NCBI GenBank assembly: GCA_050012355.1 | Contig: JBEKHI010000282.1 | Span: forward strand, 1-11,461 | Direction: 5' to 3' | Length of the DNA: 11,461 bases | Source of the DNA: JBEKHI01 sp050012355 | GTDB lineage: Bacteria > Actinomycetota > Actinomycetes > Streptosporangiales > Streptosporangiaceae | In this document: positions 1 through 7,211 of the stretch, one piece after another | Position numbering within the stretch: position 1 is the stretch's first letter | Layout of the letters: every line of letters starts with the position of its first letter | Notes under the pieces: model-generated | The model's input: the letters and a program-made list of their open reading frames with translations, nothing else | Told to the model about the DNA's origin: nothing | Databases searched by the model: none | Translations under genes and position numbers: made by a program

Positions 1-216
1 GCTCGAGGCTAGGCTGCCGTCGCTGGTCAACGGGACGGGGTCGCCGTTGGCGCTCCCGGGGTCGCCATAGGGATCGAAGGAGACCGCGCTGACCGGCTGG
101 AGCGTCTGGGGAGCATCGGACTCGGCCAGCGGCGGCTTCGCGGCGGTATGCCGGAGATGCGGGGCATACGGTATGGCCATCCGGGCGGTCGTACCCGCCG
201 CTGGGTATACCTGGCG
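1..216 (-). other. Predicted extracellular tail of the flippase, start of a discoidin (F5/8 type C)-like domain
   Basis: This part encodes residues about 496-567 of the flippase, after the 13th membrane helix. A Pro/Ala-rich linker leads to VSFDPYGDPGSANGDPVP and then LTSDGSLASS. The pattern FDP.GD...N.D...L..DG resembles what I recall of the C-terminal extracellular domain of actinobacterial MviN/MurJ, where the DG is normally followed by a TxW element. The window ends exactly there, so the fold cannot be confirmed. Confidence 0.5.
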
Positions 217-1701
217 CACTAGCACCCAGCTAGCCGTCCCGGTCGCCAGCAGCAACGCGAGGAATCCGGCGATCAGGAGCACCGATCCCAGCCGGAGTCG
301 CCGGGCCCACTGCCCGGCCTGCTCGCCCAGTCGTCGGGGTGCGGCGGTCCAGTCTCGTGCACCCGGTTCTCCTCCACTGGGCGAGAGTTCACGGAACCAC
401 CCGTGGCCGGCCTCTCGCTGCGCTGCCCGCAGCTGCCACCAGCCGTACAGCGTGCTGAACCAGGTGGCGATCGCGGCGCCGTACACGGTGCCGACCGCGC
501 CTCCGATGAGCGCGCCGCCCAGCGCGACGCCGACAAATATGACCCCGCCGATAACCGCCACCCGGAGGCTGCGGCGGGAGACGCCGAGGGCGTGCAGGCC
601 GATCTCGGATCCCTTTCCGACGCCCTGTCCGACGACGAACAGCATCTGCGGCAGCACCAGGGGGTAAGTCAGTCGCCAGACCCCGCCGCCCAGCAGCCAG
701 GCACCGAATCCGAGCGGCGCGGCCACCAGCAGGATGACGCCCCACGCGACCGCGGCCGCGGTCAGCGCGCCGCTCACCAGCAGGCAGAACAGCGGCAGAT
801 GGCGGGGAGAGCGGCGCACCACCCGGGCGCCCTCGGGGATGGCGACCAGCGACATGCCGAACAGCAAGATCGTCATCGGGCCGAACAGGGTGGCCGAGGC
901 CTGCACGGATCCGAGAGCGGCCAGGCCGAGCATAAAGCCGATTCCATAGCCGCGAAGCTGCAGCGAGCCGCTGTTAGCCGTACCCTCGGCCGCGTATCTC
1001 AGGCCGAGGTCGCGGTGATCGCGCAGCCACATCCAGGCCTGATCCAGCCTGGGCAGTACGTGTGCCTGCAGCGGACCGGCGGCGGCGCCCACCGCGGCGG
1101 CGGCGCCCCAGGTGAACACGAACCAGAACACGCTCGGGTGGTGGGCCTGGCGGAGCAGTAGCAGGCCGGCGGCCAGGGCGACCGCCCAGATCATGTCGTT
1201 AAGGAACGCCTGGCCACCACGGCCGAGCGCGAAGAACGAGTAGCGCCAGCTGTCCTGCAGCATCAGGGCGGGCAAGGTCAGACCCAGGCCGAGGAAGGCC
1301 GCCGCGGTCGTGCCGGATAGCAGGGCCGCGGCCACGACCGCGAGCGCCCCGGTGACCAGCCCGGTACAGGCGGCGGTACCCGTGCAGCTCGCGACCGCGC
1401 GCCGCCAGGTCGGCACGTCCGTGCCGCTGAACCTGACCATGAGCGGGTCGGTGGCCAGGCCACGGGAGGCGTTGAGCGCGAATCCGTAGGTCACGTAGGC
1501 CAGGCTGAACGCGCCGAACTGGGCCGCGCCAAGCGCCCGGATCACGTAAATGCCGATCACGAAGTTGGTCAGGCTGGATACGATCTGGTCGGCGACGCCC
1601 CAGCTCAGGCGACGGATCGCCTGATGCCGTAGGCGTTGCAGGAGCGTTGGCCGCGACGCGAGTAGCGCCGCCTGGGTCTGCTCACTGGCCTCAGCCGCCA
1701 C
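1..1701 (-). CDS. Wzx-like polysaccharide flippase with C-terminal extracellular domain (C-terminus cut by window edge)
   Basis: One uninterrupted minus-strand frame runs from a GTG at 1701 to the left edge with no stop: 567 residues visible, C-terminus missing. I count about 12 hydrophobic segments in residues 1-430 (first at LTNFVIGIYVIRALG, last near GAAIATWFSTLYGWW), as in polysaccharide synthase/MATE-type flippases that move lipid-linked repeat units across the membrane. The ALGAAQFGAFSLAY stretch after helix 1 is characteristic of this family. A charged linker rich in Arg follows (about 440-470), then a 13th helix (about 473-496), which should place the tail outside. The visible end contains SAVSFDPYGDPGSANGDP (from about 539), like the start of the discoidin/F5-8C-like domain of actinobacterial MviN. 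The start was chosen for its AGGGGG ribosome site; an in-frame GTG at 1722 is the alternative. It is transcribed divergently from the glycosyltransferase operon. The flippase call is firm; substrate and tail function are inferred. Confidence 0.85.
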   Translation of the reverse strand, partial: MAAEASEQTQAALLASRPTLLQRLRHQAIRRLSWGVADQIVSSLTNFVIGIYVIRALGAAQFGAFSLAYVTYGFALNASRGLATDPLMVRFSGTDVPTWRRAVASCTGTAACTGLVTGALAVVAAALLSGTTAAAFLGLGLTLPALMLQDSWRYSFFALGRGGQAFLNDMIWAVALAAGLLLLRQAHHPSVFWFVFTWGAAAAVGAAAGPLQAHVLPRLDQAWMWLRDHRDLGLRYAAEGTANSGSLQLRGYGIGFMLGLAALGSVQASATLFGPMTILLFGMSLVAIPEGARVVRRSPRHLPLFCLLVSGALTAAAVAWGVILLVAAPLGFGAWLLGGGVWRLTYPLVLPQMLFVVGQGVGKGSEIGLHALGVSRRSLRVAVIGGVIFVGVALGGALIGGAVGTVYGAAIATWFSTLYGWWQLRAAQREAGHGWFRELSPSGGEPGARDWTAAPRRLGEQAGQWARRLRLGSVLLIAGFLALLLATGTASWVLVRQVYPAAGTTARMAIPYAPHLRHTAAKPPLAESDAPQTLQPVSAVSFDPYGDPGSANGDPVPLTSDGSLASS

Positions 1702-1705
1702 GTCA

Positions 1706-1711
1706 CCCCCT
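1706..1711 (-). promoter_or_regulatory. Ribosome binding site of the flippase gene
   Basis: Read on the minus strand the bases are AGGGGGTGAC followed by GTG. AGGGGGTGA is a near-complete match to the full anti-Shine-Dalgarno complement AGGAGGTGA, with 4 bases between the core and the GTG at 1701. The upstream GTG at 1722 has only a weak GGA before it. This decides the start, with moderate certainty. Confidence 0.6.
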
Positions 1712-1776
1712 GGCTCGGGCACGCGACATCCGAGGCAGCCGCGTCTGTACCCATATGATCCGCGAGAACGCGATTC

Positions 1777-1801
1777 TGATACTTCTCGTCCGGTCGTATC
1801 A
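1777..1801. repeat. Inverted repeat TGATAC-N13-GTATCA, possible operator
   Basis: Perfect 6-base arms lie at 1777-1782 and 1796-1801, with 13 bases between and 19 bases centre to centre, about two helical turns. The repeat ends 21 bases before the first gene of the operon, and its left arm overlaps the candidate -10 box. Spacing and position fit an operator for a dimeric regulator. No regulator gene is in the window, and a 6-base repeat can occur by chance. Confidence 0.35.
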
Positions 1802-1822
1802 CCGCGCCCGCCACCGGCTCAT

Positions 1823-3025
1823 ATGGTCATGCAGCCAAGAGTGCTGATAATTGTCCAGAATCTCCCGGTGCCATTCGACCGGCGGGTGTGGCTCGAATGC
1901 CAGGCCCTGGTGCGGGAGGGCTACCGGGTTGCCGTTGTGTGCCCAAAGGGCAAAGGCGACCCCGGGTACGAGGTCATCGACGGTGTGCAACTGTACAAAT
2001 ACCGTCCGTACGCACCCGGTGGCGGCAAGCTCGGGTTCGTCATGGAGTACGCGTACTCCTTCCTGGCGACCGCGTGGCACACGCTCAAGGCGCGGCGACG
2101 GGGCCGGTTCGCGGTCATCCAGGCCTGCAACCCGCCAGACATCTTCTGGCCGCTGGCTCTCGCCTTCCGCGCGGTCGAGCGAACCCGCTTCGTCTTCGAC
2201 CATCACGACCTGTGCCCCGAGCTGTACCTGTCCCGGTTCCCTGACGGCGCCCGGCTGCCTTACCGAGGGCTCCTTTTCCTTGAGCGCGCCACGCACCGCT
2301 CCGCCGATCACGTGACGTCCACGAACGATTCCTACCGTGACATCGCGATCCGGCGCAGCGGCAAGGCGCCCGCCGACGTGACGGTGGTCCGCACCGGGCC
2401 GGACCCGGACAAGCTGCGCCGCGGTCCCGTCGACCCGGCGTTGCGCCGCGGCCGTCCGTTCCTGGTGGCGTACATCGGCGTCATGGGACCCCAGGACGGT
2501 GTGGATATCGCGGTGCGGGCCGCTGGAATCGTGGTTAACGAGCTCGGCCGTGACGACATCGCGTTCACCTTCATCGGCTCCGGCGACTGTTTCGACGAGC
2601 TGGTGGCGCTCCGCGACGAACTCGGCCTGGCCGGGCATGTGGAGTTCACCGGGCGCGCGCCCGACGAACTCGTCACGCGGATCCTGTCCACGGCCCATAT
2701 CGGCCTGTCGCCGGACCCGAAGAACCCGCTGAATGACGTCTCCACGATGAACAAGTCGATGGAGTACATGGCGTTCGAGCTTCCCGTCGTGGCTTTTGAT
2801 CTGCATGAGACCAGGGTGTCCACCGCCGATGCCGCGGTGTACGTCCAGCCCAACGACGAACGCGAGTACGCCGCCGCGATCGCGGCGCTGATAGACGACG
2901 AGCCGGAGCGGACCAGGATGGGCAAGCTCGGGCGGGCCCGCGTCGAGGATGAACTGGCCTGGTGCCACCAGGAACGGGCGTATCTGGATGTTTACCAGCG
3001 AATGACTAAGCGAAGGGCCCGATGA
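1823..3025 (+). CDS. GT4-type glycosyltransferase of exopolysaccharide synthesis
   Basis: 400 residues, the usual size for a GT-B fold, retaining glycosyltransferase of family GT4. The N-terminal Rossmann half begins RVLIIVQNLPVPFDRRVWLE (from residue 6), with VICPKG-type VVCPKGKG following and FDHHDLCPELY at about 125-135. The C-terminal half has VAYIGVMGPQDGVDIAVRA, FIGSGD and VEFTGRAP, then the donor-binding region NDVSTMNKSMEYMAFELPVV (about 303-322) and AVYVQPND. The second Glu (E314) is present, but the first Glu of the classical E-x7-E pair is not recognisable, as I recall for this subgroup. It should transfer a sugar from a nucleotide donor to a lipid-linked intermediate at the inner membrane face; donor and acceptor are unknown. 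The ATG at 1823 has no clear ribosome site, and an in-frame ATG at 1829 is the alternative. First gene of the operon; its stop overlaps the next start by 4 bases. Confidence 0.9.
   Translation: MVMQPRVLIIVQNLPVPFDRRVWLECQALVREGYRVAVVCPKGKGDPGYEVIDGVQLYKYRPYAPGGGKLGFVMEYAYSFLATAWHTLKARRRGRFAVIQACNPPDIFWPLALAFRAVERTRFVFDHHDLCPELYLSRFPDGARLPYRGLLFLERATHRSADHVTSTNDSYRDIAIRRSGKAPADVTVVRTGPDPDKLRRGPVDPALRRGRPFLVAYIGVMGPQDGVDIAVRAAGIVVNELGRDDIAFTFIGSGDCFDELVALRDELGLAGHVEFTGRAPDELVTRILSTAHIGLSPDPKNPLNDVSTMNKSMEYMAFELPVVAFDLHETRVSTADAAVYVQPNDEREYAAAIAALIDDEPERTRMGKLGRARVEDELAWCHQERAYLDVYQRMTKRRAR
3012..3017 (+). promoter_or_regulatory. Ribosome binding site of the bi-domain oxidoreductase
   Basis: GAAGGG lies 4 bases before the ATG at 3022, inside the end of the glycosyltransferase gene. 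Together with the ATGA overlap it supports this start. Confidence 0.5.
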
Positions 3026-5202
3026 AGCAGATAGCTCAGAACTACAAGTCCGGCGAGCTGACCGTCCTCGACGTGCCCGCCCCTTCCTGCCGCCCGGGCG
3101 GTGTACTTATCCGGTCGCTGTTCTCGCTCATCTCCACTGGCACCGAAGTGATGAAGGTGACCGAGGCCAAGCTCTCCATGGTGGGCAAGGCTCGCGCCCG
3201 GCCGGACCAGGTGCGTAAGGTGCTGGACACGGTATCTCAGCAGGGTGCGGTCGCGACCTATAAGAAGGTCATGAACAAGCTGGATTCCTACACGCCGCTC
3301 GGATACTCGCTCTGCGGCGTGGTCGTCGAGGTAGGCAGCGGCGCCGAGGAATTCCACGTCGGGCAGCTGGTGGCGGCGGCCGGCAACGAGTACGCGCTGC
3401 ACGCGGAGTACAACTGGGTCCCGGTCAATATGTGCGCGGCGGTGCCGCGGGGCGTGGCCCCCGAGCACGCGGCGTTCGCCACCGTGGGCGCGATCGCGAT
3501 GCAGGGCGTGCGTCGCGCCGAGGTCCAGCTGGGCGAGGTGGCCTGCGTCATCGGGCTCGGTCTCATCGGGCAGATCGTGGTGCGGCTGCTGGTCGCCTCG
3601 GGAGTCCGGGTCATCGGGATCGACATGATCGAGGAACGCTGCCGGCTCGCCGAGCAGGCCGGCGCGATACTTTGCGGGGCGCCGGACGCCCAGGGCATGG
3701 CCGCCATCGAGAGCTCGCTCGGCGAGATCTCGGGTGGCCATGGCGCCGACCACGTCTTCCTGGCGGCTGGCGGGTCGTCCAACGGGCCGGTCGAGACAGC
3801 CGCGCGGCTGGCCAGGGACCGCGCCCGCGTCGTGGACATCGGCAAGACCAAGCTGGACCTGCCGTGGAACGCCTACTACGAGAAGGAACTCGACGTCCGG
3901 TTCTCCCGGTCCTACGGACCGGGGCGGTACGACGACCGGTACGAGCTCGAGGGCATCGACTACCCGATCGGTTACGTCCGCTGGACCGAGCGCCGCAACA
4001 TCGAGTGCTTCCTCGACCTCATCGGCCGCAAGGAACTCGAGGTCGCGACGCTGGTTTCCGGCTCCTTCCCGCTGACCGAGGCGAGCACGGTCTACGCCGA
4101 CCTGGTCTCCGGATCGCTGAAGGCGGTCGGCGTGCTGCTCGAGTACCCGGATTCTTCCGAGGGCGCGCCGTCCACGGAACCAGAACGCGCGGCGACCAGC
4201 CTGATCCGTTCCGGCCAGACCACGGCGCCGCGCGGCACCGACGGGAAGGTCGCGATCGGCTTCATCGGCGCGGGCAACTACGCGTCCTCGATGCTGCTGC
4301 CGCACCTAGCCGGGCTGGACGCCGCCAAACTCTCCCATGTCGCCACGAACCGGTCGCTGTCCGCGGTCAACGCCCAGCGCCGTTTCGGGTTCGGCACCGC
4401 GTCGACCGAGTCCGAGGCGGTACTTAGCGACGAGACGCTGGACGCGATCTTCATCGTGACCCGGCATCACACCCACGCGGACCTGGTTTGCCGCGCGCTC
4501 GCCACCGGCAAGGCGGTCTTCGTGGAGAAGCCGCTCGCGCTGACCCGCGAGGAGCTCGACCGGATCGTCGAGACGATCGCCGAAACCGGCAATGACCGGC
4601 TGATGGTGGGCTTCAACCGGCGGTTCGCCCCGCTGCTGACCGGGATGCGCGAGGAGTTCGGCCCGGCTAGCTCGGGCGCGGCGACGCGTTATCTGGTCAG
4701 CGCCGGGCCGCTGGCCGCGGACAGCTGGTACCGCAACGACTCCCTCGAGGGCTCCCGGTTCACCGGTGAGGGCGGCCACTTCATCGACACGCTGTCGTGG
4801 TGGTCCGGCAGCCTGCCCGAGCAGGTGTACGCCGTGGCGGGAACGGACGCCGACGACGTCCAGGTGACCATCCGGTTCGCCAACGGCGCTAGCGGCGTGA
4901 TCTCCTACATCACTGGCGGCAACCCGCGCTTCCCGAAGGAGACGCTCGACGCGTCGGGCGGCGGGCGCAGCGCCCGGCTGGACAACTTCAAGGCGGCGAC
5001 GGTCTGGACCGCCCGCAAGCAGCGCACGCAGCGCGCCCGGGGCGGTCAGGACAAGGGGCAGCGGGCCGAGCTTGAGCAGTTCGTCAAGGCCGTCAGGACC
5101 GGTACCGCCATGCCGATACCCGTCGAGTCGCTCATCGCCACGACCAGTGCCACGATCGCTGTCAGGGAGAGCCTGCTCAGCGGCCATCCGGAGCGGACAT
5201 GA
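3022..5202 (+). CDS. Bi-domain oxidoreductase: MDR dehydrogenase fused to Gfo/Idh/MocA domain
   Basis: 726 residues with two complete NAD(P)-binding modules. Residues 1 to about 375 are a medium-chain dehydrogenase: entry motif LISTGTE (36-42), then GVVVEVGSGAEEFHVGQLV and the nucleotide-binding VIGLGLIGQ (176-184). The zinc-ligand Cys normally before GTD/GTE is Ser-Thr here and no four-Cys structural zinc lobe is seen, so this half is probably zinc-free. Residues about 408-726 are a Gfo/Idh/MocA oxidoreductase: GFIGAGNY (413-420), EKPLAL (from E502), VGFNRRFAPL, and GEGGHFIDTLSWW with H586 and D589 at the expected active-site position. This fused architecture is known from polysaccharide gene clusters, often beside heparinase II/III proteins; its reaction is not established to my knowledge. 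Oxidation/reduction or epimerisation of a nucleotide sugar or sugar residue is the likely role. Cytoplasmic; no membrane segment. Overlaps both neighbours by 4 bases. Confidence 0.9.
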   Translation: MKQIAQNYKSGELTVLDVPAPSCRPGGVLIRSLFSLISTGTEVMKVTEAKLSMVGKARARPDQVRKVLDTVSQQGAVATYKKVMNKLDSYTPLGYSLCGVVVEVGSGAEEFHVGQLVAAAGNEYALHAEYNWVPVNMCAAVPRGVAPEHAAFATVGAIAMQGVRRAEVQLGEVACVIGLGLIGQIVVRLLVASGVRVIGIDMIEERCRLAEQAGAILCGAPDAQGMAAIESSLGEISGGHGADHVFLAAGGSSNGPVETAARLARDRARVVDIGKTKLDLPWNAYYEKELDVRFSRSYGPGRYDDRYELEGIDYPIGYVRWTERRNIECFLDLIGRKELEVATLVSGSFPLTEASTVYADLVSGSLKAVGVLLEYPDSSEGAPSTEPERAATSLIRSGQTTAPRGTDGKVAIGFIGAGNYASSMLLPHLAGLDAAKLSHVATNRSLSAVNAQRRFGFGTASTESEAVLSDETLDAIFIVTRHHTHADLVCRALATGKAVFVEKPLALTREELDRIVETIAETGNDRLMVGFNRRFAPLLTGMREEFGPASSGAATRYLVSAGPLAADSWYRNDSLEGSRFTGEGGHFIDTLSWWSGSLPEQVYAVAGTDADDVQVTIRFANGASGVISYITGGNPRFPKETLDASGGGRSARLDNFKAATVWTARKQRTQRARGGQDKGQRAELEQFVKAVRTGTAMPIPVESLIATTSATIAVRESLLSGHPERT
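5190..5193 (+). promoter_or_regulatory. Ribosome binding site of the heparinase II/III-type gene
   Basis: GGAG lies 5 bases before the ATG at 5199, within the end of the preceding gene. It supports the overlapping start. Confidence 0.5.
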
Positions 5203-7211
5203 GCTCAGCCCAGCAGCTCGGCTGGTACGCGCGGCGGGTGGCCAGGATGTCACCAGCCGAGGTGGGCTGGCGTGCCTGGGACCAGCTGCTGCGGACCACG
5301 TGGTCCCGACGGCAGGTCAGCCCGGGCGCGCCGGTGCCCGGGCTGCCGCCCGGGGACCGCCGGTTCACCGCCACCTTGCCGCCGGGCTCGGCCGACCTGG
5401 TGCCGGAGGCGCCGCGCAAGGCGCTACTGGCCACCGCCGAGTCCCTGCTGCGCGGCGACGACTGGGAAGTACTCGGCGCGGTCAGGACCGACATGCAGCG
5501 ACCGGATTGGTTCTACGACCCGGTGACCGGGCGGCGATCCGACCCTGGCCGCTGCGCGTTCCGCATCGACCAGCGCTCGGAGGCGCAGGTCGGCAACGTC
5601 AAGCAGGTTTGGGAGATCTCCCGGCTGCACCACCTGACGCTGCTGGCGGCGGCCTGGTATCTCACCCATGATGACCGCTACGCCGACCGGGTGGCAGACC
5701 AGCTTCGCTCCTGGTGGCAGGAGAACCCGTTCCTGTCCGGGGTGCACTGGACCAGCGGCATCGAGCTCGGCATCCGGCTGATAAGCCTGGTATGGATCCG
5801 CCGCCTGCTTGACGAATGGTCCGGTGTGCGGGGCCTGTTCGAAGATAATCCGGTAGCGGTCCAGCAGATCCAGTGGCACCAGACCTACCTCGCCGCCTTC
5901 CGCAGCCGCGGCTCGTCAGCCAACAACCACGTGGTCGCCGAGGCGGCCGGCCAGCTCGTCGCCAGCTGCGCCTTCCCCTGGTTCCCGGACAGCGCTCGCT
6001 GGCGCGCCAGCTCCGCGCGACTGCTCGAGCACGAGCTCGTCCACAACACGTTTCCGTCCGGTGTCGGCCGCGAGCTGGCCGCGGACTACCACGGCTTCAT
6101 CACCGAGCTCGGCCTGGTCGCGGCCGTGGAGGCGTCGGCTAACGACTACCCGCTCAGCCAGACCGTCTGGCGCAGGCTGCGGGCGATGGCGGACAGCGCC
6201 GCGGCCCTGCCGGACTCGGCGCTGCGACCGCCGCGGCAGGGGGACTCGGACGACGGCCTCGTGCTGCTGCTGGACGCGCCGCAGGAGAACCGCTGGCCGG
6301 CGCTGCTAGCGTTCGCCGGCGCGGTGGCGGGCAAGCTCCCGTGGTGGCCGGATGTTCCGGCCGACGCACGAAGCGTGCTGGCAGGCGCGTTGTCAGCTGC
6401 CGATCCGGAGCTCAGCATGCGGCCCAAGCAGCGGCCGTGGCGGTTCGCCGACGCGGGCATTACCGTATTGCGCACCGACAGCCCATCCGACGGTGGCGCA
6501 GATGAGATCTGGTGCCGTTGCGACGGCGGTCCACACGGCTTTCTCAGCATCGCCGCCCACGCGCACGCCGACGCGTTGTCGGTGGAGGTGCGTTACGCGG
6601 GCGTGGACATCCTGGCCGACCCCGGCACCTACTGCTACCACGGCGAACGCACGTGGCGCTCCTACTTCCGCTCCACCGTCGCGCACAACACCGTCGAGAT
6701 CGGCGGCCAGAACCAGTCGGAAGACGGCGGTCCCTTCCTGTGGACACGGCACGCGGCCGCGCGGGAGACCGAGGTCACCGACGACGGCGCGATCGCCAGC
6801 TGGACCGCTGAGCACGACGGCTACGCGAAGCTGCAGCCACCCGCCCGGCACCGGCGCCACGTCAGGCTCGACCGCGACGCCCGGCGGATCGAGATCACCG
6901 ACGAGATCGATGGCGGTAGTCACGACATCCGGCTGGCCTTCCACCTCGGCCCGGACGTACAGGCCGAGATGCGGGGCGATCTCGTGCTGCTGACCTGGGA
7001 CGGGCAGCAAGGGGAGCGGGCGGCGCGCTTGGAACTGCCGTCCGCGCTCCAGTGGAGCCTGCATCGCGGTGAGACCGATCCCATCCTGGGCTGGTACTCA
7101 CCATCTTTCGGCCGCCGGGTCCCCGCGGTCACCCTGCTGGGCAGCGGATACAGCGTCTCTGGAACGCCGCTGATCACGCAGCTCACGTTTTCTACAGCGG
7201 AGGCCAGATGA
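5199..7211 (+). CDS. Heparinase II/III family polysaccharide lyase
   Basis: 670 residues, the usual length for the family. The N-terminal half is the all-alpha toroid: MSPAEVGWRAWDQL near the start, then WEISRLHHL, WTSGIELGIRLISLVW, SSANNHVVAEAAG and GRELAADYHGF. The C-terminal half is the beta-sandwich, with FLSIAAHAHADALS, DILADPGTYCYHG and STVAHNTVEIGGQNQSE. Candidate catalytic residues by comparison with heparinase III (Asn, Tyr, His) are N242 or N243, Y297, and H454/H456 of the HAHAD motif; all are present, so the protein looks active. The family cleaves uronic-acid-containing polysaccharides by beta-elimination; the name does not imply heparin as substrate. No clear signal peptide is seen: the N-terminus MSSAQQLGWYARRVARM is not hydrophobic, so how it meets an exported polymer is open. 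Members inside EPS operons are thought to trim or edit the product. Overlaps both neighbours by 4 bases. Confidence 0.87.
   Translation: MSSAQQLGWYARRVARMSPAEVGWRAWDQLLRTTWSRRQVSPGAPVPGLPPGDRRFTATLPPGSADLVPEAPRKALLATAESLLRGDDWEVLGAVRTDMQRPDWFYDPVTGRRSDPGRCAFRIDQRSEAQVGNVKQVWEISRLHHLTLLAAAWYLTHDDRYADRVADQLRSWWQENPFLSGVHWTSGIELGIRLISLVWIRRLLDEWSGVRGLFEDNPVAVQQIQWHQTYLAAFRSRGSSANNHVVAEAAGQLVASCAFPWFPDSARWRASSARLLEHELVHNTFPSGVGRELAADYHGFITELGLVAAVEASANDYPLSQTVWRRLRAMADSAAALPDSALRPPRQGDSDDGLVLLLDAPQENRWPALLAFAGAVAGKLPWWPDVPADARSVLAGALSAADPELSMRPKQRPWRFADAGITVLRTDSPSDGGADEIWCRCDGGPHGFLSIAAHAHADALSVEVRYAGVDILADPGTYCYHGERTWRSYFRSTVAHNTVEIGGQNQSEDGGPFLWTRHAAARETEVTDDGAIASWTAEHDGYAKLQPPARHRRHVRLDRDARRIEITDEIDGGSHDIRLAFHLGPDVQAEMRGDLVLLTWDGQQGERAARLELPSALQWSLHRGETDPILGWYSPSFGRRVPAVTLLGSGYSVSGTPLITQLTFSTAEAR
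7199..7203 (+). promoter_or_regulatory. Ribosome binding site of the first Wzz-like gene
   Basis: GGAGG lies 4 bases before the ATG at 7208, inside the end of the lyase gene. It is a strong site, so this gene may be translated well even without coupling. Confidence 0.6.

Larger units (their letters stand above)
1702..1822. promoter_or_regulatory. Divergent intergenic region between flippase and operon
   Basis: This is the only real intergenic gap in the window and is flanked by two start codons, so it must hold the promoters of both transcription units unless these lie further inside the genes. It is visibly less GC-rich than the genes (CATATGATC, GCGATTCTGATACTTCTCG). GATACT at 1778-1783 has the A2 and T6 of an actinobacterial -10 box for the plus strand, but no convincing -35 box is present. 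No minus-strand promoter stands out. Confidence 0.45.

Noticed and set aside
403..1161. Plus-strand open frame of 252 codons
   Set aside because: Its product is Gln/His/Arg/Gly-rich with no domain; it is the antisense shadow of the flippase, whose minus-strand frame gives clear membrane helices.
1605..1814. Minus-strand 69-codon frame over the intergenic region and flippase start
   Set aside because: It is in another frame from the flippase, Arg/Ser-rich, without family features; it only overlaps the start region.
1799..2968. Minus-strand frame of 389 codons opposite the glycosyltransferase
   Set aside because: Antisense shadow caused by G/C-rich third positions; the opposite strand matches GT4 along its full length.
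2992..5253. Two long minus-strand frames (437 and 315 codons) opposite the bi-domain oxidoreductase
   Set aside because: Both are Arg/Asp/Gly/His-rich shadows with no motif, while the plus strand carries two complete nucleotide-binding domains.
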